From Variovorax sp. YR216 (GTDB taxonomy: Bacteria; Pseudomonadota; Gammaproteobacteria; Burkholderiales; Burkholderiaceae_C), in NCBI RefSeq assembly GCF_900107745.1, contig NZ_FNRO01000008.1:156164-220163 (forward strand): a DNA stretch of 64,000 nt. Reading direction: 5' to 3'. Position numbers and translations under genes: made by a program. The notes beneath the pieces are model-generated. The model did no database searches. It was not told where the DNA came from and saw nothing but the letters and a program-made list of their open reading frames with translations. This document shows, piece after piece, positions 1 to 11,945 of this stretch (the first letter of the stretch is position 1; every line of letters begins with the position of its first letter).

Positions 1-737
<737 letters not shown>

Positions 738-758
738 GGTCTCTCGCGAGGTCGCGAC

Positions 759-1736
759 TCAGCGGTGAATGGCGGTGATGGACGGCTCGGCGCCGCGGGC
801 ATGACCGCGGTACATGCCCTCGGTGTTGAAGCACAGGCTCAGGTGCCCCTCGCGGTCGACGGCGATCAGGCCGCCGCTGCCGCGCGCGCCGGCGATGGCC
901 GGCAGGGTCTGCATGACGACCGCTTCGGTGGCCTGCGCCAGCGACTGGCCGGCGTAGCGCATGCGCGCGCAGACGTCGTAGGCCGCGGCGGCGCGGATGA
1001 AGATCTCGCCGCTGCCGGTGCACGAGACCGCGGCCGTGCGGTCGTCGGCGTAGGTGCCCGCGCCGATGAGCGGCGAATCGCCGATGCGGCCCACGCGCTT
1101 GTTGGTCATGCCACCGGTGGACGTGGCCGCGGCGAGGTGGCCGCGCGTGTCGAGCGCGACAGCGCCCACGGTGCCCATCTTGCGGTCTTCGTCGAGCGGC
1201 GCTTCGGCGGCAGCCGCTGCCAGCGCGGCGCCGTCGTGGTCGAGCGTGACGCGCCCTGCAGCGCGCACGCGATGCAGCTGGTCGCGGCGCGCCTCGGTGG
1301 AGAAGTACGAGGGATCGACCAGTTCCAGGCCGCGTTCACGCGCGAAGGCTTCGGCGCCGGCACCGGCGAGCAGCACATGCGCGCCGTCCTCCATCACGGC
1401 GCGCGCGGCCCGCACCGGTCGGCGGATGCGGCTCACGCCCGCGATGGCTCCGGCGCGCAGGTCAATGCCATCCATCACCGCGGCATCGAGCTCATGCGTT
1501 TCGTCGTGGGTGAACACCGCGCCGTGGCCGGCGTTGAACAGCGGACAGTCCTCGAGCATCTCGACCGCGAGGCACACGGCGTCGACGGCCGCGCCGCCGC
1601 CCAGCAGCAGCTTCTGGGCGGCCTGCACGATGGCATGCAGCGCCTCGTGGTAGCCGCGGGCGGCGTCCTGGCTGAGCGCGGCGGCACTGATGGTGCCGGC
1701 GCCACCGTGGATGGCGATGACAGGCGAGGTGTTCAT
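759..1736 (-). CDS. iaaA: Isoaspartyl peptidase / L-asparaginase (plant type, Ntn hydrolase)
   Basis: A 325-residue N-terminal-nucleophile hydrolase that cleaves isoaspartyl dipeptides and asparagine. The protein starts with the typical IAIHGGAGT segment. The autocleavage site lies in KMGTVGAVA, making Thr189 the nucleophile freed when the alpha and beta subunits separate. The downstream GGMTNKR and GDSPLIGAGTYAD blocks form the substrate-binding part of the beta subunit. Length is usual for the family. Its start overlaps the stop of the RpiR regulator by 4 bp (ATGA), and the importer ATPase follows 21 bp downstream. The three genes therefore look like one operon for uptake and hydrolysis of small peptides. 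Confidence 0.9.
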   Translation of the reverse strand: MNTSPVIAIHGGAGTISAAALSQDAARGYHEALHAIVQAAQKLLLGGGAAVDAVCLAVEMLEDCPLFNAGHGAVFTHDETHELDAAVMDGIDLRAGAIAGVSRIRRPVRAARAVMEDGAHVLLAGAGAEAFARERGLELVDPSYFSTEARRDQLHRVRAAGRVTLDHDGAALAAAAAEAPLDEDRKMGTVGAVALDTRGHLAAATSTGGMTNKRVGRIGDSPLIGAGTYADDRTAAVSCTGSGEIFIRAAAAYDVCARMRYAGQSLAQATEAVVMQTLPAIAGARGSGGLIAVDREGHLSLCFNTEGMYRGHARGAEPSITAIHR

Positions 1737-2692
1737 GAGGATCGCTTGCGTTGGGAAGCTTGTTTGGGTCCGGCGTCCGCATCGGGCGGCATCACCTGCA
1801 GCCCGGACGCGCCATGCAGCCAGGGCGCCAGGGTTTCGACGACGCGGCCCGCCACCTGGAAGGCGCCAGGCGCACGCAGCGCGACGGCACTGGTCAGCGC
1901 CTCGATGAGGGCGAGCGCGCTGGTCTCGCAGTTGGGACGGTAGCGCGAGCGGGTCTGCGCATAGAGGGCCACGTCGGCCAGCGGCGCCAGCGGCGAGCTG
2001 GGTCGATCGGTGATGGCCAGCACCTGCATGCCGCGCGCGCGCGCGGTCTTGGCCAGTGTGACGGTATCGACGAGGTAGCGCGGAAAGGTCAGCGCGATCA
2101 GCACGTCTTCAGGGCCGCTGCGGATCAGCGCCCGCGCAGCGCTGCTGACGCCGCCCACGCCGGCCAGCGTCCGCACGTCGGCGCAGTAGGAGTCGAGGCC
2201 ATGCGCGAGCAGGCCCGCGAGCCAGCCACTGGCGCCGAAGCCGACGACGGAGACGGTACGTGCCGCCAGGATGCGGCGCACCGCCTCTTCGCATGCCGCG
2301 TAGTCCAGCGACTTGCGCGTGGCCTCGACGTTGTGCTGGGTTTCCTCCAGCGAACTGGCGAAGACCTCGGCCACCGTGCTCGGCTGCGCGAGGTTGCCGC
2401 GCAGCTGCTCCACCGGCGCGAGCAGCGCCTCGAAGCCTCGCACCAGTTCGGCCCGGAAGCTCGGGTAGCCCTCGAAGCCCAGGGCACGCGCAAAGCGGTT
2501 GGCCGTGGCCACCGAGACGCCCACCGAGTTTGCAAGCTCGTCGATCGGCTGCGTGGCGACCTCCAGCGGATGGGCGAGCACGTGGTCGGCCATCTTGCGG
2601 TGCGCACGGGTCAGGCGTGGCAGGGCGTGCGCGATACGGCGCGCCACGGTGGTGTTGTCGCTGGCTTCGGGGAATTCCACGAGGGAGGGCAC
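1733..2692 (-). CDS. MurR/RpiR family transcriptional regulator
   Basis: A 319-residue cytoplasmic regulator. Residues about 15-90 form the RpiR-type helix-turn-helix, with the recognition region around SVGVSVATANRFARALGF. Residues about 130-270 form a SIS domain (SVVGFGASGWLA and later blocks), which usually binds a phosphosugar. It is the first gene of the iaaA-gsiA operon and overlaps iaaA by 4 bp, so it probably controls the peptide importer. That is an odd pairing, because SIS-domain regulators normally sense sugar phosphates or N-acetylmuramate phosphate. A link to cell-wall peptide recycling would reconcile the two, but this is inference. Confidence 0.85.
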   Translation of the reverse strand: MPSLVEFPEASDNTTVARRIAHALPRLTRAHRKMADHVLAHPLEVATQPIDELANSVGVSVATANRFARALGFEGYPSFRAELVRGFEALLAPVEQLRGNLAQPSTVAEVFASSLEETQHNVEATRKSLDYAACEEAVRRILAARTVSVVGFGASGWLAGLLAHGLDSYCADVRTLAGVGGVSSAARALIRSGPEDVLIALTFPRYLVDTVTLAKTARARGMQVLAITDRPSSPLAPLADVALYAQTRSRYRPNCETSALALIEALTSAVALRAPGAFQVAGRVVETLAPWLHGASGLQVMPPDADAGPKQASQRKRSS

Positions 2693-2734
2693 TTGAGAGG
2701 GCGAATGAGAATCGAATTACAAATATATCCTCTA

Positions 2735-2759
2735 TTTGAAAATTTTTGGTCAAATTTGA
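2735..2759. promoter_or_regulatory. Candidate operator of the RpiR regulator
   Basis: An AT-rich island upstream of the RpiR gene contains the inverted repeat TTTGA-N10-TCAAA (2735-2754), overlapping the perfect 10-bp palindrome TCAAATTTGA (2750-2759). It lies 43-67 bp upstream of the regulator start, where an autoregulatory operator would sit. The symmetry is seen directly; the role is inferred. Confidence 0.45.
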
Positions 2760-2832
2760 GCGACAAAACCCGTTCGAAGCCCCAAAGCCGGGTAAACCCC
2801 GATCGGAGCGGGCGGCAATGGACAGGGAAAGA

Positions 2833-3300
2833 TCAGTCGTCGAAATCGGCGCGCAGCACTTTGCCGATCACGGCGCTCGAGAAGCCTCGCGCGAGCAGAA
2901 AGCGCGCTTGCCGCGCACGCTGGGTCATGTCCTGCGGCAATTCCCCGAAGCGTCGGCGCCACACGTCGCGCGCGCGGTCCAGCTCCGTGTCCTGCAGGCT
3001 TGCCACAGCCTGCGCCACCGCTTCGGGCGCGATGCCCTTGTGCAGCAGCTCCTGGCGTACACGTGCGGCGCCGAGCCGGCCCGAGCGCTGGTGCAACACC
3101 GACTGCACCACCCTTGTTTCGCTGATGAAGTCCTTGGCCGCCAGCTCGTCGAGTGCGCGGGCCAGCGTGCCGGGCTCTTCCTCGTACTTGCGCAGCTTTC
3201 GCTCGAGCTCGGCGCGCGAATGTTCGCGCTGGCTGAGCAGGCGCAGGGCGCGGCCCTTGAGCGACGGGCCCGCCCTTCCCTCTTCCCTTTTACTTGTCAC
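2833..3300 (-). CDS. recX: Regulatory protein RecX
   Basis: A 155-residue cytoplasmic modulator that binds RecA filaments and inhibits recombinase and coprotease activity. The sequence shows the RecX three-helix repeats, for example RALRLLSQREHSRAELERKL near the N-terminus and FLLARGFSSAVIGKVL at the C-terminus. The reading frame is open further upstream, but that part lies inside recA and encodes arginine-rich shadow sequence. I place the start at the GTG at 3300, giving residues VTSKREEG and the usual family length of about 150. This start overlaps the last 11 bp of recA, so translation is probably coupled. Confidence 0.85.
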   Translation of the reverse strand: MTSKREEGRAGPSLKGRALRLLSQREHSRAELERKLRKYEEEPGTLARALDELAAKDFISETRVVQSVLHQRSGRLGAARVRQELLHKGIAPEAVAQAVASLQDTELDRARDVWRRRFGELPQDMTQRARQARFLLARGFSSAVIGKVLRADFDD

Positions 3301-4378
3301 CCTTCGCAGGCTTTTCGGACGGTGCCTCGGCCGCCGCTTCCGCAGCCAGCAGCGGGATGCCCAGCGACTCGCGCACCTTGTTCTCGATCTCGCGCGCCAG
3401 CTCGCGGTTCTCGCGCAGGAATTCGCGCGCGTTGTCGCGGCCTTGGCCGATCTTCTCGCCGTTGTAGGCATACCAGGCGCCCGACTTGTCGATGATCTTG
3501 GCGTTCACGCCCATGTCGATGATCTCGCCCTCGCGGCTGATGCCCTCGCCGAACAGGATGTCGAACTCCGCCGTCTTGAAGGGCGGCGACACCTTGTTCT
3601 TGACCACCTTGACCTTGGTCTCGTTGCCGATCGCCTCGTCGCCCTTCTTGATGGTGCCGATGCGACGGATGTCCAGGCGCACCGAAGCGTAGAACTTCAG
3701 CGCGTTGCCGCCGGTGGTGGTTTCGGGCGAGCCGAACATCACGCCGATCTTCATGCGGATCTGGTTGATGAAGATGACCATGCAGTTGGTCTTCTTGATC
3801 GTGGAGGTCAACTTGCGCAGGGCCTGGCTCATGAGGCGGGCCTGCAAGCCGGGCAGCGAGTCGCCCATTTCGCCTTCGATTTCGGCCTTGGGCGTGAGCG
3901 CGGCGACCGAGTCGACCACGATCAGGTCGACCGCGCCCGAACGCACCAGCGAATCGACGATCTCGAGTGCCTGCTCGCCGGTGTCTGGCTGGCTGATGAG
4001 CAGATCCGACAGATTGACACCGAGCTTCTGCGCATATTGCACGTCGAGCGCGTGCTCGGCATCGACGAAGGCGCAGGTGCCAGCCTGGCGCTGCATCTCG
4101 GCGATGACCTGCAAGGTGAGCGTGGTCTTGCCCGAGGATTCCGGACCGTAGATTTCGATCACGCGCCCGCGCGGCAATCCGCCAACGCCCAGCGCAATAT
4201 CAAGGCCGAGCGAGCCCGTGGACACCACTTGGATGTCCTCCAGCGCCTCGCCCTCGCCCAGACGCATGATCGTGCCCTTGCCAAACTGCTTTTCAATCTG
4301 GGCCAGCGCGGCCTGAAGGGCCTTGGCCTTTTCAGTGTTGGCACCGGAGATGCTTGCGCCCTTGACGACTGCGTCCAT
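3290..4378 (-). CDS. recA: Recombinase RecA
   Basis: A 362-residue DNA-dependent ATPase for homologous strand exchange and SOS coprotease activity. Walker A is GPESSGKT at residues 78-85. Walker B is in LIVVDSVAAL, and the DNA-binding L1/L2 loops are present (GLQARLMSQ, GSPETTTGGNALKF). The C-terminus carries the usual acidic, Ala/Glu-rich tail. The start at 4378 is preceded by a strong AAGGAG Shine-Dalgarno. Starting at 4483 would add 35 residues with no RecA homology and is rejected. recX follows with an 11-bp overlap. A candidate LexA box lies about 64 bp upstream. Confidence 0.98.
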   Translation of the reverse strand: MDAVVKGASISGANTEKAKALQAALAQIEKQFGKGTIMRLGEGEALEDIQVVSTGSLGLDIALGVGGLPRGRVIEIYGPESSGKTTLTLQVIAEMQRQAGTCAFVDAEHALDVQYAQKLGVNLSDLLISQPDTGEQALEIVDSLVRSGAVDLIVVDSVAALTPKAEIEGEMGDSLPGLQARLMSQALRKLTSTIKKTNCMVIFINQIRMKIGVMFGSPETTTGGNALKFYASVRLDIRRIGTIKKGDEAIGNETKVKVVKNKVSPPFKTAEFDILFGEGISREGEIIDMGVNAKIIDKSGAWYAYNGEKIGQGRDNAREFLRENRELAREIENKVRESLGIPLLAAEAAAEAPSEKPAKGDK

Positions 4379-4441
4379 CTGGAAACTCCTTGAAATATCA
4401 ATGGGTTGTATTGAATTCATCCCGCTGCGCTTAACCACAGG

Positions 4442-4457
4442 CTGGATGCTTGAACAG
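4442..4457 (-). promoter_or_regulatory. Candidate LexA (SOS) box of recA
   Basis: The 16-bp sequence CTG-N10-CAG, reading CTGTTCAAGCATCCAG on the recA strand, fits the proteobacterial LexA core. It sits 64 bp upstream of the recA start codon. The central part is less AT-rich than the consensus, so affinity may be moderate. Confidence 0.5.
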
Positions 4458-4502
4458 TAGTGTAGGGGCCAATGGATCGGCATTGGCCCATTTTTTGGTC
4501 AG

Positions 4503-4519
4503 TTTGATTTACTATCAAA
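4503..4519. promoter_or_regulatory. Candidate MarR operator (autoregulation)
   Basis: A perfect inverted repeat TTTGAT-ttact-ATCAAA ends 5 bp before the ATG of the MarR gene. Its size (6-bp arms, 5-bp spacer) suits a winged-helix MarR dimer, and its position would block translation or transcription start. The symmetry is seen; the binding is inferred. Confidence 0.5.
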
Positions 4520-4524
4520 TCGCC

Positions 4525-5010
4525 ATGGCCGATCAACTCTCTTCCGCAGACCACGACGCCTGGCGTCAGACCCACCTGGGCCGGTTGCTCGGCCATGCCA
4601 TGCGCCGCTTCGACGAGCGCGTGCTCAGCCTGATGGCGCACGACGCGGACGTGCCCCTTGCGCTTTCGAACCTTGCGGCACGCGCGCAGGTCAGCGCCGC
4701 GCACATCCACATCACGCGGCACCTGTCGCGCGACGGCTCGCGCCTGACCGAACTGGCCGAGCGTGCCGGCATGACCAAGCAGGCGATGGGCACGCTGGTC
4801 GACCAGTGCGAGGCCTGGGGACTGGTCACGCGCGAGCCCGATCCGCTCGATGCAAGGGCCCGCCGCGTGATGTTCACCGCCGATGGCCTGGCATGGCTCG
4901 AAGCCTTCCGCAACGCGGTGGCGCAGGCCGAATCCGAGTTCCGCGCGAGCGTCGGCGACGAGATCGCCACCGTAGTAACCATCGGCCTCGAAGCCTACGC
5001 AGCCGCCTAG
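4525..5010 (+). CDS. MarR family transcriptional regulator
   Basis: A 161-residue cytoplasmic regulator with a central winged helix. The recognition region is LTELAERAGMTKQAMGTLVD, followed by the wing DPLDARARRVMFT, typical of MarR proteins. I chose the ATG at 4525 because the residues before it lie in the intergenic region and carry no family signal. The gene is divergent from recA. Its neighbours downstream are a two-component system, so the true target is not evident. Autoregulation is suggested by the inverted repeat directly upstream. Confidence 0.85.
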   Translation: MADQLSSADHDAWRQTHLGRLLGHAMRRFDERVLSLMAHDADVPLALSNLAARAQVSAAHIHITRHLSRDGSRLTELAERAGMTKQAMGTLVDQCEAWGLVTREPDPLDARARRVMFTADGLAWLEAFRNAVAQAESEFRASVGDEIATVVTIGLEAYAAA

Positions 5011-5043
5011 AATTTCAAAGGTGGGCCCGACCAAGCCAGGAAC

Positions 5044-5128
5044 CCCGCGGAACCGGCTTTGCCGGGCCGCCGGGGTTGCCCCCGGAGAGGGGGTGCAGAG
5101 CCACACGAAGTGGGCGAGGCTGGGGGTG
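5044..5128 (+). repeat. 85-bp dispersed intergenic repeat, copy 1
   Basis: This stretch shares an almost uninterrupted 84-85-bp sequence with 58888-58971, including an identical block of about 35 bp ending in the motif CGAAGTGGGCGAGGCT. It contains three potential short stem-loops: CCGGC/GCCGG, CCCCC/GGGGG, and CCAC/GTGG. The copy ends 8 bp before the response-regulator ATG and would form most of its leader. No coding content is apparent. Confidence 0.8.
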
Positions 5129-5136
5129 AACTCAAG

Positions 5137-5811
<675 letters not shown>

Positions 5812-5836
5812 TGCCCAGATCACCGGCCGGGCGAGC

Positions 5837-7300
5837 ATGAAACTCTTTCAGCGCGCCCAGCGCTCCCTGTTCGGCGAGATCCTCGACTGGATGCTCACGC
5901 CGCTGTTGCTGCTGGTGCCGGTGAGCATCGGCGTGACATGGCTCGTGGCGCAAGGCATCGCCAATGCGCCGTTCGATCGGGCGCTCGAATCCAACATCCA
6001 GACCCTCGCGCGCCTCGTCGACGTGGACCACGGCCGCGTCCAGTTCGTGCTGCCGCAGCCGGCGCGCGAGATCCTCGGCGGCGACGAGGCGGATCGCGTG
6101 TACGTCCAGCTGCTCGACGAACACGGCGGGCTGCTCAGCGGCGAGCCGGACGTCCCGCCGCCCAGCTCCGACGAGCCGCCCATGCCCGGCGTGGTCTACC
6201 TGCGCAACGGCCTGATCCAGGGGCAGCAGGTGCGCATCGCTTCGCTGTGGATCGCCGGCACCAACCCCGAGGCGCCGATGGCGCTGCTGCAGGTGGCCGA
6301 GACGCGCGAGAAGCAATCGGTGCTGGCCACGGAAATCATCAAGGGCGTGCTGCTCCCGCAGTTCGCGATCCTGCCGCTGGCGGTGCTGCTGATCTGGCTG
6401 GCGCTGGTGCGCGGCATCAAGCCGCTGTCGGTGGTGGAAGCGCGCATCCGCGAGCGCCGGCCAGGCGACCTGAGCCCGCTCGACGAATCCTCGGTGCCGC
6501 TCGAAGTGGTGCCGCTGGTGCTCTCGGTCAACGACCTGCTGCGCAAGCTCAACGATTCGATCGGCACGCAGAAGCGCTTTCTGGCGGATGCGGCGCATCA
6601 GTTGAAGACGCCGCTGGCGGGCCTGCGCATGCAGGCCGACCTCGCGCAGCGCGAAGGCGCGAATGCCGAGGAACTCAAGAAGTCCCTCAAGCAGATCGGC
6701 CGTGCCAGCGTGCGCGCGACGCACACGGTCAATCAGCTGCTCTCGCTCGCGCGCGCGGAAGGCAACGGCGGCAGCATCGGCCGGCAGTCCTGCGACATCG
6801 CGCGACTCACGATCGAGGTGGTGCGCGAGGCGGTGCCGCGCGCGATCGACAAGCGCATCGACCTCGGCTACGAGGGCGCCCAGCCCGGCGCACCCGGCGT
6901 GGCGATCGACGGCAATCCGACCCTGCTCAAGGAATTGGTGCGCAACTTGGTCGACAACGCCATCAACTACACCCCGTCGACGCCGGAGCGGCCGGGCGTG
7001 ATCACCGCGCGGGTGCTGGCCGACCCCTTCGGGCGCATCGTGATGCTGCAGGTCGAAGACAACGGCCCCGGCATCCCCGAAGCCGAGCGCGAGCTCGTGT
7101 TCGAGCCGTTCTACCGGGTGCTGGGCAACGAAGCCGACGGATCGGGCCTCGGGTTGCCGATCGTGCGAGAGATCGCGCGCCAGCATTTCGCGACCGTGCG
7201 GCTGGAAGACGCCCATCCGGGCCGACATCCGCCGGGCACGCTCGTCAGCCTGCGCTTCGACGGCAACGAGGGCGAACGCCGCGCCGGCGGGCCGCACTGA
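5837..7300 (+). CDS. Two-component sensor histidine kinase (TctE/QseC-like)
   Basis: A 487-residue membrane kinase. Transmembrane segments lie at about 19-38 and 169-192, enclosing a periplasmic sensor domain of about 130 residues of the 2CSK_N type. The kinase core has the H-box DAAHQLKTPL with phosphoacceptor His254, N-box VDNAINYTP, G1 VEDNGPGIP, F-box EPFYR and G2 GSGLGLPIV. It should phosphorylate the response regulator encoded 25 bp upstream. The 2CSK_N domain is often linked to carboxylate sensing, but no transporter gene is adjacent here, so the ligand is unknown. Confidence 0.92.
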   Translation: MKLFQRAQRSLFGEILDWMLTPLLLLVPVSIGVTWLVAQGIANAPFDRALESNIQTLARLVDVDHGRVQFVLPQPAREILGGDEADRVYVQLLDEHGGLLSGEPDVPPPSSDEPPMPGVVYLRNGLIQGQQVRIASLWIAGTNPEAPMALLQVAETREKQSVLATEIIKGVLLPQFAILPLAVLLIWLALVRGIKPLSVVEARIRERRPGDLSPLDESSVPLEVVPLVLSVNDLLRKLNDSIGTQKRFLADAAHQLKTPLAGLRMQADLAQREGANAEELKKSLKQIGRASVRATHTVNQLLSLARAEGNGGSIGRQSCDIARLTIEVVREAVPRAIDKRIDLGYEGAQPGAPGVAIDGNPTLLKELVRNLVDNAINYTPSTPERPGVITARVLADPFGRIVMLQVEDNGPGIPEAERELVFEPFYRVLGNEADGSGLGLPIVREIARQHFATVRLEDAHPGRHPPGTLVSLRFDGNEGERRAGGPH

Positions 7301-7306
7301 GCGGCG

Positions 7307-7326
7307 TAGGGCGTGTTCACCCTAGA
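7307..7326. terminator. Palindromic convergent-junction element, copy 1
   Basis: TAGGG...CCCTA inverted repeat with an 8-bp loop in the 21-bp gap between the convergent histidine kinase and small membrane protein genes. It covers the stop codon of the latter. It matches 17 of 20 positions with a similar element at 57230-57249, which also sits between convergent genes. There is no T-run, so termination is inferred from position. Confidence 0.4.
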
Positions 7327-7510
7327 CCTTGCCGGGATCGACCTTGCGGATCTCGAGCATCTGCGGCCGCACCTGCTGCTGAAGGCGCTGCGGCTCACGC
7401 TCGCTGAAGCGCGCGGGCTGCGTGCCGAACAGCGCGAGCGCGCCTTGCGACCAGGCGTAGTAGCCGAGATTCGCGACGATGAGAAGAACGACCAGCAGCC
7501 GCAGCATCAT
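7322..7510 (-). CDS. Small single-pass membrane protein, function unknown
   Basis: A 62-residue protein with one hydrophobic N-terminal helix (about residues 3-21, LRLLVVLLIVANLGYYAW) and a polar, Gln/Arg-rich tail. Its ATG overlaps the birA stop by 4 bp (ATGA), which argues for a real, translationally coupled gene. It resembles the N-terminus of the longer SPOR-type membrane proteins often found after birA in Comamonadaceae, but lacks any SPOR domain. It could be a shortened relative. No function can be assigned. Confidence 0.6.
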   Translation of the reverse strand: MMLRLLVVLLIVANLGYYAWSQGALALFGTQPARFSEREPQRLQQQVRPQMLEIRKVDPGKV

Positions 7511-8304
7511 GGCGTCGAAGAGGCAGGGCGCACGCTGACTTCGGCGCTGGTGATGGTCTTCATGCCGGAGGCCGTCTGCACCAGCAGTTCACCGCCCCAG
7601 CCCACGCCCTCGCAACGGCCTTCGGTGCCGTCGCTGAGCCGCACCTCGCGCCCGCGCAGCACGTCGCGCGCGGCGAAGCGCGGCGCGAAGGGGACGAAGC
7701 CCCGCGCATCGAAAAGCTGGACGTTCTCCACCAAAGGCACCGCGATCTCGCGCAGCACCTGCGCCGGCGTCGCCTGCGGGCGCCACTGCTGCAGCCAAGC
7801 CGGCGGGGTGCGCATCCCGGCGGCTTCGCGCGGGCCGATGTTGATGCCGATGCCGATCACCAGGTAGCGCTCGGCCGCGTCAGGCTGGAGGAGGGCGGTT
7901 TCGATCAGGATGCCGCCGAGCTTGCACTCGCCGACCCAGAGGTCGTTCGGCCACTTGAGCCCCAGGCCCGCGGCATTGGAGGGATCGAGGCTTTCCGCCA
8001 CGCTCACACCCACCGCGAGCGACAACCCCGACCAGTCGCGCGGCGCGAGCGGCAGGCCAAGCGAGAAGGTCAGCGAGGCCGGCTGCTGCGCGTCCTGCGC
8101 GCTTTGCCAGTCCCGACCCAGCCGGCCGCGACCGGCGGTCTGCCGTTCGGCCACCAGGAACACGGGAGCGTGATTGCCGTCGCGCGCCCGCCGCATGAGC
8201 TCGCTGCTTGTCGAATCGATCTCGGCAACGACCTCGACGCTCACCCCCGGCAGCCTCGGCGCCAGGGCGCCGGCGATCTCGTCCTCGAACCAGGGCGCGG
8301 CCAT
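7507..8304 (-). CDS. birA: Biotin-[acetyl-CoA-carboxylase] ligase
   Basis: A 265-residue enzyme that activates biotin with ATP and attaches it to the biotin carboxyl carrier protein. Diagnostic motifs are ERQTAGRGRLGR (biotinyl-AMP loop), LKWPNDLWV and CKLGGILIE. There is no N-terminal helix-turn-helix, so this is a monofunctional ligase that does not repress biotin genes. The frame is open further upstream, but that sequence is a shadow of the Lys-rich tail of the SET gene. The ATG at 8304 lies 2 bp after the SET gene stop, indicating an operon. Confidence 0.93.
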   Translation of the reverse strand: MAAPWFEDEIAGALAPRLPGVSVEVVAEIDSTSSELMRRARDGNHAPVFLVAERQTAGRGRLGRDWQSAQDAQQPASLTFSLGLPLAPRDWSGLSLAVGVSVAESLDPSNAAGLGLKWPNDLWVGECKLGGILIETALLQPDAAERYLVIGIGINIGPREAAGMRTPPAWLQQWRPQATPAQVLREIAVPLVENVQLFDARGFVPFAPRFAARDVLRGREVRLSDGTEGRCEGVGWGGELLVQTASGMKTITSAEVSVRPASSTP

Positions 8305-8306
8305 GC

Positions 8307-8927
8307 TCAGCGCTTGCCGGACTTCAAGGACTTGGCGCTCTTGTCCTTGTCCTTTTTCTTCTTCGGTTCCTTGCGGGCCTCGCCCGCGTCCTTCTTGCCC
8401 TTGCTGGCGCTCTTGGCTTCCTTGTCCTTCTTCTTGCCCTTGCTCTTCTTTTCGTCGGACTTGGGCGCAAGCAAAGTGCCGCGACAGTTCTTTGACCCGC
8501 ACCAGCAGGGGAACTCGGCCTTGAGCTTCTTCGTATAGGGCTCGTCGATGATCAGGCCGTAGTCGTAGCTGAGCTCTTCGCCCGCCGCGATATTGCGCAG
8601 GGCCTTGATGAAGACGCGGCCGTCCTGCTCGTCCGCTTCGCAGCTCGGGTCGCAGGAATGGTTGATCCAGCGCGCGGCGTTGCCTTTCACGCCGCCATCG
8701 ATCACACGCTCGTCATCGATGTGGAAGTAGAACGTGTGGTTGGGTTGCGACGGATCGTGCGGATGGCGCCGGAGCGCCTCCTTCCAGGTGATGACTTCGC
8801 CCTTGTACTCGATGAGCGTTTCGCCCTCCGCGATATCCTGCACGGCGAAAACGCCGTTGCCATGGACGTCGGAGCGCCGGGTCTGGATGCGGCGGCCACC
8901 ACCTGAAACGAAGGATTTGGAAGGCAT
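8307..8927 (-). CDS. SET-domain protein (putative protein lysine methyltransferase)
   Basis: A 206-residue protein with a compact SET domain at residues about 10-150. It shows the S-adenosylmethionine-binding NHSCDPSCE motif (Asn89-His90), the catalytic-tyrosine region ELSYDYG (Tyr121/Tyr123) and a post-SET zinc cluster CWCGSKNC (Cys141, 143, 148). Residues 155-206 are an extremely Lys-rich tail that could bind DNA or an acidic partner. SET domains transfer methyl groups to lysines; the bacterial substrate is unknown. It is cotranscribed with birA and divergent from topB. A start 11 codons upstream at 8960 is possible but has no Shine-Dalgarno sequence and falls in the alternating tract. Confidence 0.85.
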   Translation of the reverse strand: MPSKSFVSGGGRRIQTRRSDVHGNGVFAVQDIAEGETLIEYKGEVITWKEALRRHPHDPSQPNHTFYFHIDDERVIDGGVKGNAARWINHSCDPSCEADEQDGRVFIKALRNIAAGEELSYDYGLIIDEPYTKKLKAEFPCWCGSKNCRGTLLAPKSDEKKSKGKKKDKEAKSASKGKKDAGEARKEPKKKKDKDKSAKSLKSGKR

Positions 8928-8948
8928 CGGCGAAGTCTGATAGTTTGA

Positions 8949-8981
8949 ATATGTACGCATGCGCGTGCGTGCGCGCACGCG
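8949..8981. other. 33-bp alternating purine-pyrimidine tract with hairpin (potential Z-DNA)
   Basis: Every base from 8949 to 8981 alternates purine and pyrimidine without a break, mostly as CG and CA/TG steps. Its right part is also a perfect inverted repeat: CGCGTGCG-TGCG-CGCACGCG at 8962-8981. It lies in the 85-bp divergent promoter region between the SET gene and topB. The pattern is seen directly; Z-DNA or cruciform formation under supercoiling is inferred. Confidence 0.7.
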
Positions 8982-9012
8982 AGAAGCGCCAGATTGTAAG
9001 GATGACGAGTCA

Positions 9013-11928
<2,916 letters not shown>

Positions 11929-11945
11929 TCCAAGGAGTTGTTCGA

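Noticed and set aside
4379..4483. A 35-residue N-terminal extension of RecA
   Set aside because: The extra residues are unrelated to RecA and overlap the promoter and LexA box region. The internal ATG has a strong Shine-Dalgarno.
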